Part shown: positions 28,567 to 37,281 of the stretch, piece after piece | Layout: each line of letters starts with the position of its first letter | Numbering within the stretch: position 1 is the first letter of the stretch | Source of the DNA: GCA-2683825 sp965662355 | Lineage (GTDB): Bacteria; Planctomycetota; UBA1135; GCA-002686595 | Reading direction: 5' to 3' | Length of the DNA: 64,000 nt | Assembly: GCA_965662355.1 (NCBI GenBank) | Contig: CBFIHP010000001.1 | Coordinates: 1-64,000, forward strand | Translations under genes and position numbers: made by a program | Notes under the pieces: generated by a model | What the model was told of the DNA's origin: nothing | Databases searched by the model: none | What the model saw: the letters and a program-made list of their open reading frames with translations, nothing else

Positions 28567-29328
28567 ATGCTGGCAGGTTTTGAAGGCGTCACCAAGCGCT
28601 ACGGCGAGCGTGAAGCTCTCTCCGGGCTGAACCTAGAGGTTCGCCGAGGCGAGGTCCTCGGCCTCGTGGGTCCCAACGGAGCCGGCAAGACGACCGCCTT
28701 GCGCATCCTCTGTGGGCTGCTCGAACCCACGTCCGGGCGCGCCTCGATCGGAGGGTACGACGTGCAGTCGGATCCGCTCGCCGCGCGGAAGCTCCTGGGC
28801 TATGTTCCAGACGGAGCACCGCTCTACGCCAACCTCTCCCCACGCCAGCACATGCGCCTCGTGGGACGGCTTCACGGAGTCGGAGAGGCTGAGCTGAAGC
28901 GGGAAATCGATCGCTTGCTCGAAGCACTGGAACTCGCCGATCGTGGAAACGACCCGATCGGCGACTTCTCGCGCGGCATGCGCCAAAAAGCGGCCATCGC
29001 CTGTGCTCTCGTCGCCCGCCCACCCCTGCTCGTTCTCGACGAGCCTCTCTCTGGACTCGATGCGCCGACGACCGGAGTCATCAAGGCGCTGCTCAAAGGC
29101 TGGGCCCGCGAAGTCGGAGCGGTGCTCTATACCTCCCATCTGCTGGAAGTGGTCGAGCGGGTCTGCGACCGCATCGCCATCCTCGCCGATGGACAACTGT
29201 CCGCCACGGGCACCCTGGAAGAGCTGCGCTCGCACTCGGGGCATACGGGCCCCCTCGAAGAAGTGTTTCGGACCCTGACGCAGGCCGAGGACCCCGAAGA
29301 GAAAGCGCGCCGGATCCTCCAGCGCTAA
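28567..29328 (+). CDS. ABC transporter ATP-binding protein
   Basis: 253 residues, ATG at 28567. Walker A GPNGAGKTT, Q-loop region GYVPDGAPLY, signature FSRGMRQK in place of the classical LSGGQ (usual in ABC-2 export ATPases), Walker B LLVLDEP and the switch His in YTSHLLEV. It is the nucleotide-binding subunit of an ABC-2-type exporter. No permease is adjacent; the membrane protein at 33311-34792 is the only candidate partner in the window. Confidence 0.92.
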   Translation: MLAGFEGVTKRYGEREALSGLNLEVRRGEVLGLVGPNGAGKTTALRILCGLLEPTSGRASIGGYDVQSDPLAARKLLGYVPDGAPLYANLSPRQHMRLVGRLHGVGEAELKREIDRLLEALELADRGNDPIGDFSRGMRQKAAIACALVARPPLLVLDEPLSGLDAPTTGVIKALLKGWAREVGAVLYTSHLLEVVERVCDRIAILADGQLSATGTLEELRSHSGHTGPLEEVFRTLTQAEDPEEKARRILQR

Positions 29329-29355
29329 GCGAACCTCACGATACGGTCCAGTAGC

Positions 29356-29799
29356 TCACGCCACTTCGCGGCGTCGCCCAACGATCCAGAAGATCGCCAA
29401 GAGCGGCAGTAGCAACGCAGCTTCCCCCGCGGATAGGCCATCGCGAACGATCCACTGATGCAGGAACAAGCCGCAACCGCCCAGGACAAAGGCGAAGACG
29501 CGCGGAGCATCCAGAACGAGAACCAGCCCCCCGACGAAGGCGCCTAGACAGAGAGCAGTGAAGAAGCTCATGCCTCCCCAGCCATGGAGTAGGTCGCCGA
29601 TACCGTAGACAGCGATGATCGCAGCATGGTCCACGAGCGCCCGGTGACACTCGCGGCGGGCGAGTTTGGACTCTTCTTCCGCGCGCTGATTCCAGCGCGT
29701 GCGGAGGGTATCCTGCTCCTCGACGGAAAGCCGCGTTAACCACGTGTCGTGCAAGCAGGGATCGGTCTCGACTTCAGACACGGACATCCCTGTACCCAT
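29356..29799 (-). CDS. Small integral membrane protein of unknown function
   Basis: 147 residues, ATG at 29799 (a second ATG at 29787 is possible). A hydrophilic N-terminal 50 residues with an Arg/Glu-rich helix is followed by about four transmembrane segments. The layout recalls two-transmembrane 2TM-type domains fused to a short helix, but I do not recognise the family. It lies 129 bp downstream of the thioesterase gene on the same strand. Confidence 0.65.
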   Translation of the reverse strand: MGTGMSVSEVETDPCLHDTWLTRLSVEEQDTLRTRWNQRAEEESKLARRECHRALVDHAAIIAVYGIGDLLHGWGGMSFFTALCLGAFVGGLVLVLDAPRVFAFVLGGCGLFLHQWIVRDGLSAGEAALLLPLLAIFWIVGRRREVA

Positions 29800-29928
29800 C
29801 GCCCTCTGCGTTCCAGCTTCTTTACGTGGATCGTAACGTGCCTCGAAAATCAGGGGGGGGTACGTAGCCGGGAGGGACTTTCAGGAAATCTCTTCGCCAA
29901 AGGGCCGCCAATGTTCCGAGCGCTCGGA

Positions 29929-30327
29929 CTAGTCGGTCTGTACCGGCACCTTCTTGCCCTGATCGTTGACGGCGACCATAGTGACCTCGGCTTCGGTAAC
30001 GAAGACCTCCTCGCCGTTCGAGAAGCGCCGCTCCGCCCACACGCGCACTTTGACACGGATCGAGGACGAGCCGATGCGCAGGGTGTTCGTGAAGAAAGAG
30101 ACACAGTCACCGACGTAGACCGGCGCGAGGAACACGACACCGTCCATGGCCACGGTCACGAGCCTGCCGTTGTGCTGCTTGTTCGCTTCGACCGCGGCCG
30201 CGAGGTCGATTTCCGAGAGGATCACGCCCCCGAAGATCGTCCCGAAGGCGTTGGTATCGCGCGGCATCATCACACGCCGTATCGCGGGCTGCTCCGTCTC
30301 GGGAAAGGAATCCTTGGTTTCGATCAT
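29929..30327 (-). CDS. Acyl-CoA thioesterase, hot-dog fold (YciA-like)
   Basis: 132 residues, ATG at 30327 with a strong AAGGAGG site (30334-30340). The hot-dog helix motif NAFGTIFGGVILSEIDLAAAVEA and the following strands match the YciA / BFIT group of acyl-CoA hydrolases, which release CoA from acyl-CoA in the cytoplasm. A terminal VPVQTD is short, so this is a single hot-dog domain that would work as an oligomer. It follows the alpha/beta hydrolase gene by 12 bp. Confidence 0.9.
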   Translation of the reverse strand: MIETKDSFPETEQPAIRRVMMPRDTNAFGTIFGGVILSEIDLAAAVEANKQHNGRLVTVAMDGVVFLAPVYVGDCVSFFTNTLRIGSSSIRVKVRVWAERRFSNGEEVFVTEAEVTMVAVNDQGKKVPVQTD

Positions 30328-30333
30328 CGACGG

Positions 30334-30340
30334 CCTCCTT
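30334..30340 (-). promoter_or_regulatory. Strong ribosome binding site of the thioesterase gene
   Basis: The complement reads AAGGAGG, 6 bp before the ATG at 30327. It marks the start unambiguously. Confidence 0.75.
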
Positions 30341-30951
30341 CAGGTACTGGCCTTCTGTGCATAGTCTCGGACATGCTCTTCCACGAGCGGTGTCCGGCCA
30401 CGAAAAAAGTGATCGGCCCCCGGGATCGTTCGAATCTCGAGGTGAGTGCCGAGCTGGGGCAATTCCGCCGCTGTTCCGAACTCGTCTTGATCGCCAAAGA
30501 TCAAGAGACTGGGCTGTCGCAGATCCGCGAGACGGCCCAGGCCATAGCTCTTGAGCGGCAGAGCGATCTGAATCGTGCGTTCGATCCGCGCCTCGACGGC
30601 TGCCAAACTGCAGACCGTACGTGCTCCGAAGGAGTAGCCGACGGCCCATTCGGGCAGGTATCCAAAACGCTCGCGCAAGGCATCGAGAGCAGCCAGGGCG
30701 TCCTGGTCCTCGGCCCCATCACCATCGTGGGCGCCCTCGCTCTTGCCGACGCCACGGAAGTTGAGCCGCAAAGTCGCAAAAGAAAACTCGCGCAACGCGC
30801 GTGCGGCACGCACACACAGGGTGTTCTGAAGCGACCCACCATGCAGCGGATGGGGGTGGCACACGACGGCCAAAGCCTCGACCTCGGAGTCCGGCAGCTC
30901 GAGGCGACCTTCGAGAACACCCGCCGGCCCCTCGAAAAGGAGCGTGCTCAT
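30340..30951 (-). CDS. Alpha/beta hydrolase (COG2945-like)
   Basis: 203 residues, ATG at 30951, which abuts the stop of the upstream BNR-repeat gene with no gap. The nucleophile elbow is GYSFGA (Ser107), the acid is probably in FGDQDEFG, and the base is His in GADHFF. VCHPHPLHGGS and FRGVGKSEG are characteristic of this small hydrolase group. Substrate unknown; probably a cytoplasmic esterase. Confidence 0.88.
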   Translation of the reverse strand: MSTLLFEGPAGVLEGRLELPDSEVEALAVVCHPHPLHGGSLQNTLCVRAARALREFSFATLRLNFRGVGKSEGAHDGDGAEDQDALAALDALRERFGYLPEWAVGYSFGARTVCSLAAVEARIERTIQIALPLKSYGLGRLADLRQPSLLIFGDQDEFGTAAELPQLGTHLEIRTIPGADHFFRGRTPLVEEHVRDYAQKAST

Positions 30952-32298
30952 CTAGTAGAGGATGCCGAAGCCGTCGTCGGAACGCACGAAGATCGAAGGA
31001 CAGCTACCGCCACACGAATCCTTGGTTATCCCACGTCCGATGGGACGCCGTCCCGTGATGTCCCAGGCTTGCCAGGCGACGCGGAAGGTGTCGTCCGGCT
31101 CGCCACGTACCTTCTCGATCCAGGTAATGGCACAGGCGATCGAGCGGTTGGTCATGGCCATGGGACTGCGCTGGTAGCGCTTCGGGCGCACCTTGGGCAT
31201 CATCGGATACGCGACCGATTTGGCCAGGGGCGTGAGAAACGACCAGACGACCTCGCCGCTTTCTTCCCAGCTCAAGAGGAGGTACTGCTTCGTCGCGCCC
31301 TGGGTGACGCTGGTGGCGCTTGCAGGGTCCTTCTTGCGCGCCGTGTACGCAGTGGTCGTAACTTCGAACGAGTCACCCTTGTCTCTCGAAAGAAACATGG
31401 TCGAGTCGCGACGTTTAGAAATCCGGGAACGGTAACTGCCGACAATGCGGCCATTGGGGCCGATCGTGACATCCATTCCGCTGGCCATGCTGACACCGCG
31501 ATCTTCGGGAGTGATCTTCACTTCCGGCATGAAGCTCGCACCACCATCATGTGAGCGAGCGTGCCAGATACCTTGTCCTTCAGCAGCAGGGTTTTCCGCA
31601 CTGAAGAAACAGTGCACGTTGCCCTCGAGGTCGGCTATGACGGCAACGCCCACACCACGCTTCCAGGCCGAATCAACGACGTTCTTCTGCGCTTCGAACG
31701 ACTCCGAGCCCGCCGGACGACGAACATAGAGGAGCGGGTCTTCGCCCTCGGGGCCGCGCGGTTCGGCATGCTTCGAGCCCATCATCAAGACGTGGACGGC
31801 ACCGCCGGATTCATAGATGGAGAGACCCGTCCCCCCCCGACCGACAAGGACTCCAGCGGGTTGCGCATTGAGGCGCACCGGCTCGCTGAAGGTAGCTCCA
31901 TCGTCCGCACTGGAGGTGTAGAAGACGTCTCCGATTTCGGTCCGGTCCGGTTCCTCCTTGGTGCCGTTGGATGCACTCGGAGATTTTGAATTCGAACCCG
32001 CCGCACGAAAGAAGGCCACGTGCAAGACCCCCGCCTCGTCCAGCATGGATCGCGGGTGGCGGCCGCCCCCGGGCATGCGGATGTAGCGCACGAGCTCCCG
32101 CGGAAGCCCCAGCATGGCGTACTTCGTTCCCCCTTCCCCCTTGTCCTCTTGGGCTCCCTTGTCTTCCTGGGTCTCGTCCGCGGGTTTCTCGTCGCCGGTA
32201 CGACTGCCCTCCTCTTGAAGGCCCGCCGAAACAAGCAGAACCATCAGGGCCGTGGCGGAATAAAGCGCGTTACTGAGGAATCGGAAAGGGGCGTACAT
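30952..32298 (-). CDS. Exported BNR/Asp-box protein (sialidase-like propeller)
   Basis: 448 residues from ATG 32298, which opens a hydrophobic signal segment (ATALMVLLVSAGL). The frame extends to 32385, but that start would put 29 residues before the signal. After a Glu/Lys/Asp-rich linker, a six-bladed propeller with Asp-box motifs is visible: SADDGATF, SHDGGASF and SRDKGDSF. The Arg triad and YRIP start of true sialidases are not evident, so enzymatic activity is doubtful. First gene of an operon with the hydrolase and thioesterase; divergent from the thioredoxin gene. Confidence 0.75.
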   Translation of the reverse strand: MYAPFRFLSNALYSATALMVLLVSAGLQEEGSRTGDEKPADETQEDKGAQEDKGEGGTKYAMLGLPRELVRYIRMPGGGRHPRSMLDEAGVLHVAFFRAAGSNSKSPSASNGTKEEPDRTEIGDVFYTSSADDGATFSEPVRLNAQPAGVLVGRGGTGLSIYESGGAVHVLMMGSKHAEPRGPEGEDPLLYVRRPAGSESFEAQKNVVDSAWKRGVGVAVIADLEGNVHCFFSAENPAAEGQGIWHARSHDGGASFMPEVKITPEDRGVSMASGMDVTIGPNGRIVGSYRSRISKRRDSTMFLSRDKGDSFEVTTTAYTARKKDPASATSVTQGATKQYLLLSWEESGEVVWSFLTPLAKSVAYPMMPKVRPKRYQRSPMAMTNRSIACAITWIEKVRGEPDDTFRVAWQAWDITGRRPIGRGITKDSCGGSCPSIFVRSDDGFGILY

Positions 32299-32420
32299 CG
32301 GGATGGCGAAGATACGTCGAAACCCCTCGATCGTGAGGGGAAACTCGCACTTGGAGGGAGGTCTGACGAACGGGGGGCCTATCATGATCGGCTCCCCGGG
32401 CCCAGAGAAGAGGAAACGCT

Positions 32421-33305
32421 TTGGTACAGGACTCTCCGTGGATCATCGATGCCGATGTCCGGAACTTCGAGACGGACGTCATTCAGAGGTCCCTCGAGGT
32501 TCCCGTACTCGTCGATTTTTGGGCCGATTGGTGCGGCCCCTGCAAGACGCTGACACCGGCGCTCGAAAAGCGAGCTCGTGACGGAAACGGTCGCTTCGTC
32601 CTGGCCAAGGTCGATCTCGACCGCAACCCCGAGCTGGCCCAGGCCTTTCGCGTGCAGACCGTGCCCACGGTCTTGGCCCTCCTGGGTGGCAAGCTGGTCG
32701 ACGGATTTCAGGGGGCCCTGGGCGACGTGGAACTCGATGCGTTCCTCGACAAGATCGTCCCCCCGGGCGACACCCCGGAGCCGAGTGCCGTCGCACAGGC
32801 CGAAGAGCTCGCCGAGGCGGGCGACGTGGACGCAGCCGTCGCACTCCTGCAGACCCACCTTGGCGAACAGCCAGAGGACAATGCCGCCCGTATGTGCCTG
32901 GCCGAGCAGTTGATCAACGCCGGCAACGCCGCCGAGGCCCGGGCCGCCTTCGACGAGCTGCCGGACGCCGAAAAGGGCACCGAAAGAGCGCGCACCCTGG
33001 CAGCACGGCTCAGCTTCGCCGAGACCTCGGGCGACGTGCAGGAGTTGCTCGGACAGGTCGAGAAGAACCCCGAAGACGGCGCGGCACGCACCGCACTGGG
33101 TCGCGCGTACGTCGGGCAGCAAGACTACGAACAGGGCCTTGAGAACCTGCTCGAAGCCGTGCGGATCGGCAACCGCAACCACGAAATGGAGACGGCTCGC
33201 GATGAAGCGCGGGGTGTCATGCTGGAGGTCTTCGAGATCCTCGGCCTCGAGGATCCCGTGGCGAACGACTACCGCTTCAAGCTGTCGCTAGAAATCTTCG
33301 CGTAG
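32421..33305 (+). CDS. cnoX: Thioredoxin-TPR protein (CnoX/YbbN family)
   Basis: 294 residues from a TTG start at 32421, preceded by GAAGAGGA. The N-terminal thioredoxin domain (1-110) has an intact WCGPC at 37-41; the C-terminal part (about 120-290) is a set of TPR-like helices that ends in the family block EVFEILGLEDPVANDYR. Such proteins protect and deliver unfolded or oxidised clients to chaperonins. E. coli CnoX lacks redox-active CxxC, so this one may still act as a thiol oxidoreductase. A permease gene starts 5 bp later. Confidence 0.88.
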   Translation: MVQDSPWIIDADVRNFETDVIQRSLEVPVLVDFWADWCGPCKTLTPALEKRARDGNGRFVLAKVDLDRNPELAQAFRVQTVPTVLALLGGKLVDGFQGALGDVELDAFLDKIVPPGDTPEPSAVAQAEELAEAGDVDAAVALLQTHLGEQPEDNAARMCLAEQLINAGNAAEARAAFDELPDAEKGTERARTLAARLSFAETSGDVQELLGQVEKNPEDGAARTALGRAYVGQQDYEQGLENLLEAVRIGNRNHEMETARDEARGVMLEVFEILGLEDPVANDYRFKLSLEIFA

Positions 33306-33310
33306 CGTTC

Positions 33311-34792
33311 GTGAGCTCCACCGCACGCATCTGGATCCTCCTGCGGACTCGGCTCAGCGCTGCGTCCACGGTCGGTGAAGGGATCGCGGCCCTGCTCTTC
33401 CAGGCGATCTTCACGGCGGGCTTCTGCGGACTCGTGCGCAATGGACTCCCCCCGTTCGCCTACGGGGTGTTCACCTTCTCGCTCCTGATCGCGTTGATCG
33501 GCATCCCGCTCCTCGGCGAGCTCGGATACCTCCTGCGCCGTGACCCTGCCCAGGATTGGGTCGAAGCCCTCGCAATCCGTCCCATCGAGGTCCGCATGGC
33601 ACGGATGGGCGAGCTGTTGTGGATCCTCGGCGCGCAGGCCCTGGCGTGCGGAATCCCCGCAGCAGTCCTTGCCCCGGAGGGGACCGAACTGGCGGCGCGC
33701 CTATCGATTCCGCTGCTCGCCATCGGCATGGCCAGTTCGATCGCGGCCTTGCTCTTGTGCTTGCAGAGCCTCCTGGGTGGCCGGGCGGAAGCGCTGTTCG
33801 TGTTGATCCAGACGCTTCTCGTTGCCGGGGTCATCGTGGGCGGAATCGCGGGCCTCAGCCACCTGGATCGGCTCGCGCAATTGCCCGCGCTAGGTGACCC
33901 CTATGCAACGTTTCTCTGGTTCATTCCGCCGGCCTGGTTTGCGGCTCCACTCGTAGAGTCACAGGGCGTTCTCGGAGACTGGCTCAGCCTGGTGCCCCTT
34001 GCGATCACGCTCTTGGCTCTGGTGACTCTGGGCCTGATCCCGGCTCCCGCGGCGGCACACAGGAGCGGCAAACGCGAGCCGCTGATGGATACGCTCCTGC
34101 GCCCGGCGCGCTACCTCGCGGAGCGCTTCTGGGTACGGCCGCGCGAGCACGGCGGTTTCCTGCTCGTGTACGAGGGTCTTCCGCGCGAGCGCGAGGTCGT
34201 TCTCCGCACGTATCCGATGCTCGGAATCCCCCTGGCCTTCGGAGCGCTCGGTGCGAACCCCACCGACGGGGAGCCGGGAACGACCACCGACATGATGGCG
34301 ATCCTGCTCTTCACCGTGAGCATCTACCTGCCGGTCCTTTTGACCCATGTGCCCGCAACCGACTCGCCCGAGGCTTCATGGGTGCATCGAACCGCACCCG
34401 TTCAAGCCAAACACTTGCACGGCGGTGCGATCAAGGCGCTGGCGGTTCGCTTCCTGATTCCGCTCTTCTTTGTCCTGGGCCTGTTGACCTGGTTCCTGGG
34501 AAGCCCGTCCCTGTGCCTGCGCCTGCTGCTCCCGGCGTTTCTCACCGCGCTGTTCATGCTGCGCAAGCTCTACCCCATTTTCGTCGATGCCCCACCGATG
34601 TCGATCGCCCCGAACGAGGTCGAGAGCAACAACAACTGGCTCACGGTGCTCGCAGGAGCAGCCCTGCTTTTGACCTTCGTCGGCGTGATCGCGAACCGCG
34701 TCGTACTGACCACCTATCCCGGCATGCTGATCGTCAGTGTCGTTCTCCTGAGCTTCGAGTTCTTGCGGGAACGGCGAATGGCGAGCGACTAG
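33311..34792 (+). CDS. ABC-2-type permease-like membrane protein
   Basis: 493 residues from a GTG at 33311, 5 bp after the thioredoxin-TPR stop. About 11-12 hydrophobic segments, with a hydrophilic loop around residues 250-300 (contains RYLAERFWVRPREHGGF). The amount of hydrophobicity and the paired half layout suit an exporter permease. No ATPase is adjacent; the ATP-binding protein at 28567-29328 is the likely partner. The function of the transporter is unknown. Confidence 0.65.
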   Translation: MSSTARIWILLRTRLSAASTVGEGIAALLFQAIFTAGFCGLVRNGLPPFAYGVFTFSLLIALIGIPLLGELGYLLRRDPAQDWVEALAIRPIEVRMARMGELLWILGAQALACGIPAAVLAPEGTELAARLSIPLLAIGMASSIAALLLCLQSLLGGRAEALFVLIQTLLVAGVIVGGIAGLSHLDRLAQLPALGDPYATFLWFIPPAWFAAPLVESQGVLGDWLSLVPLAITLLALVTLGLIPAPAAAHRSGKREPLMDTLLRPARYLAERFWVRPREHGGFLLVYEGLPREREVVLRTYPMLGIPLAFGALGANPTDGEPGTTTDMMAILLFTVSIYLPVLLTHVPATDSPEASWVHRTAPVQAKHLHGGAIKALAVRFLIPLFFVLGLLTWFLGSPSLCLRLLLPAFLTALFMLRKLYPIFVDAPPMSIAPNEVESNNNWLTVLAGAALLLTFVGVIANRVVLTTYPGMLIVSVVLLSFEFLRERRMASD

Positions 34793-35409
34793 GCCTGGGA
34801 GACCGAGGAAACTCTGCCTTTGCTAAGGCCAACATCGCGGCCTGTCTCGGGCCAGATCGACAGCTCGCCTAGGAAGTCGGACGAAGTGTTCGAAAACATG
34901 GTCATCGACCTCGACGACGGATTGGCCACGATCAAGGCCGACTACGAATTCTTGATCGATGTCGCGTCCAGAAGCATGGCGTGGAGACCTGGAATCTTGT
35001 CGAAACAACAACCGGCTGGAAAATCGTCTCGGTGCTCTACTCGATGCATCCGGGTCCCAGAGAGCGTGGGCCCGGGAAATTTTTCCGCCCAAAATGGAAC
35101 CTCCCCGGGGGGCCCGTTCGGATGACACTCGCTTTGCGCTTACGAGGGGGGCGTTCTATGAAATCGATTTTCAGCGTTACTCCCCAGCCTGTTCCCCGCT
35201 AAGGGGGTGGAAATCGGTTCGCCCTGATCCCAACCGGGTCGCCCTGGAATCCCAGACTACGGTCCCCCTGCTTTCTCCTGCACTCTCCCGGCTCCAGAGG
35301 GGTCGCACACCCTCGGAAAACGAGCTAGGATTCAAAGGTACCCTGGGGGTCGTGCGGTGCCTGGATTCTCGATTTTCGTGCCGGACTGAATCCCATTGGA
35401 GACTTCACC
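34793..35409. other. Intergenic region with an NTF2-like remnant
   Basis: About 600 bp without an intact gene. It holds the remnant described at 34820-35093 and, near 35090-35110, a run of C and G (CCCCGGGGGGCCCG) of unknown meaning. The promoter of the secreted paralogue B gene must lie before 35410; no clear -10/-35 pair stands out. Confidence 0.5.
34820..35093 (+). pseudogene. Frameshifted remnant of an NTF2-like (SnoaL/DUF4440-type) protein
   Basis: In frame 34898 onward the sequence reads LDDGLATIKADYEFLID and then turns into unrelated residues. From 34972, in another frame, it resumes as KHGVETWNLVETTTGWKIVSVLY. Joined, these two pieces give the typical end of an NTF2-like fold protein (acidic strand, tyrosine-rich strand, then HGVETWNL...GWKI). 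The frames differ by one, so a small insertion or deletion lies near 34962-34976. The N-terminal half of such a protein is not visible. Confidence 0.6.
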
Positions 35410-37146
35410 ATGCGACCTCGCCACTCCTTCATCTCTGCCCTCCCCCGCCTTCTTGTCCCCGGCGTCATTGGTTTCGGAAGCCTCACCTTTGCCCAGAGCG
35501 TCGATCTGCTCGTGCGCGAAGGCGAACCGGTCATCGGCCTGGGCACGATTCAGACGATTCAGAACCTCGTCATCAACAACAACGGTGGCTGGCTGGTTCT
35601 CGCCGATACGGATGCCGCCCCCAGCAGGGACTACGCGGTGCTGCGTCAAGGCTTCCCGGCCATTGGCGAAAGCGACCCGGTCGCCGCCCCGCAAGGTGCG
35701 ACCGTTGGCTCCCTGACAAACTCGAACTGGCGCTACGACGACACCGGCAACATCCTCTGGAGTTTCAACATCGACGGTGACGATGTCACCAACCTTACGA
35801 ACGCCTGTCTCTACTGGAACACACGCCTGCTAGCCCGTGAACGTCAGCTGGTCAACGCCGACAGCGGCAACATCAGTCCCGAGACTTTCTGGAAGAAATT
35901 CTACAGCTTCGACTTCGCGGGTCCGGATCGAGTCATCGCCATTTGCGAACTCGACGACCCAATGATCCAGAACGCCTCCGATGACGCGGTCGCCGAGATC
36001 AGGATCGACGAATTCGGCTTCGTGCTCGAAACGCACATCTTGATGGTCGAGGGTGAGCTATTCCCGGTGGATCTCGATCCTACCGACACGGACCCGATGA
36101 TCTTCGAGGGGTTCGCCGCCTCGACGAACTTCCACTTCGCCGCCGTCAACAAGCACGGCGACTTCATCTGGGGACCGGAGACGACCGTATCGACGAACCA
36201 GGGCTACATGCTCATCAACTTCGACACGATCGTGGCGCGCATGGGCCAGGTCTTCTCGGCTCCGGGCAACCCGGACCTCGATGGACGCTCGCTCGCGAAC
36301 TTCAGTCAGTTCGAGGCCGACATCAACGACTTCGGTGACTACTTCCACACCGCAGGCCTGAACGGATCCGCAAACACGCCGCTGGCAGACACGAACGCCA
36401 TTCTCATGCTGAATGGCGAGGTCTACATTCAGGAAGGTCAGTCGCTCGCCTCCCTGAACGGTGCGACGATCGGAAACACGACCAACGCGCCGCTGTACGT
36501 TTCGAACAGCCGGGACACGTACTGGGTCGCCGACCTCCGCAATACGCTGGCATCCGAGGATGTGGCGTTCATGCGCAACAAAGAAGTGATCCTGCGCAAG
36601 GGGCAGGACTTCGTCGACGACTTCCTGGTCCAGGAACTCCGGACGGCCCCCAACGCCATCTCCGTCAGCAAGGACGGTCGCTTCTGGATCGGCGAAGTCA
36701 TTCTACAGGGCAGCCTGGACGCCGCTCTCATGATCGACTTCGGTCTCGCTCTCGAACGACCCGGATGTTTCGGCAACCCCGGGAAGATGTCGGTGCGCTC
36801 GGGCAAGGTCATCGCTGGCGACCAGCTTCGCCTCAATCTGGACGACGGCCAGGCCCCGGGCGTCACGACGTTGATGCTGATCTCCGGACGAGAGCCCGTT
36901 GGAGGCGATTGCGGCGCAATGACTCCGTTCGGCGAGCTCCATGCCGTCGCGCCCTATGCTTTCATCGGTGTCGGCCCCACGTGGGTCGGCCCGACCGCCA
37001 TCTTCGACCTCGACATCCCGAACAACATCGCTCTCGTCGACACGACCTGGTACGCACAGGCAATGTTCCTCGACCTGGGAATGACGCTTCCGGGTGAAGA
37101 CATCCGTTTGACGAACGGGATGAAGCTCGAGATCGGCGCTCCCTGA
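35410..37146 (+). CDS. Secreted paralogue B, repeat protein of unknown function
   Basis: 578 residues, ATG at 35410 with GGAG upstream. A signal peptide ends near SLTFAQ. The body repeats the pattern of paralogue A: LLVREGEPVIGLG, NNGGWLVLADTD, CLYWNTRLLARE, FMRNKEVILRKGQ and SKDGRFWIG. The C-terminal part has GPTWVGPTAIFDL, VDTTWYAQAMFL and ends in LTNGMKLEIGAP, closely matching paralogues A and C. A terminator follows. Function unknown; probably a cell-surface or secreted propeller-like protein. Confidence 0.85.
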   Translation: MRPRHSFISALPRLLVPGVIGFGSLTFAQSVDLLVREGEPVIGLGTIQTIQNLVINNNGGWLVLADTDAAPSRDYAVLRQGFPAIGESDPVAAPQGATVGSLTNSNWRYDDTGNILWSFNIDGDDVTNLTNACLYWNTRLLARERQLVNADSGNISPETFWKKFYSFDFAGPDRVIAICELDDPMIQNASDDAVAEIRIDEFGFVLETHILMVEGELFPVDLDPTDTDPMIFEGFAASTNFHFAAVNKHGDFIWGPETTVSTNQGYMLINFDTIVARMGQVFSAPGNPDLDGRSLANFSQFEADINDFGDYFHTAGLNGSANTPLADTNAILMLNGEVYIQEGQSLASLNGATIGNTTNAPLYVSNSRDTYWVADLRNTLASEDVAFMRNKEVILRKGQDFVDDFLVQELRTAPNAISVSKDGRFWIGEVILQGSLDAALMIDFGLALERPGCFGNPGKMSVRSGKVIAGDQLRLNLDDGQAPGVTTLMLISGREPVGGDCGAMTPFGELHAVAPYAFIGVGPTWVGPTAIFDLDIPNNIALVDTTWYAQAMFLDLGMTLPGEDIRLTNGMKLEIGAP

Positions 37147-37194
37147 GAACGCCAAGGCTCCCCCCGGGAGCGTTCGACTAGCTCACCGCTTTGG

Positions 37195-37230
37195 AACCCG
37201 CGGCCCGCAAGGGCTGCGGGTTCTTTGATT
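37195..37230 (+). terminator. Terminator between paralogues B and C
   Basis: A 12 bp stem with one G-U pair joins 37195-37206 to 37211-37222 around a GCAA loop, followed by CTTTGATT. It lies about 50 bp after the stop of paralogue B and before the start of paralogue C at 37282, so the two genes are not a simple operon. Confidence 0.8.
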
Positions 37231-37281
37231 AATGCGCAAACAGCGCAACCGAGGGGAGCTCATGCGGGTCCTGGAGCTGGC

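Noticed and set aside
29749..31554. Plus-strand open frame of about 600 codons
   Set aside because: It overlaps four convincing minus-strand genes (membrane protein, thioesterase, hydrolase, BNR protein) and has unnatural composition.
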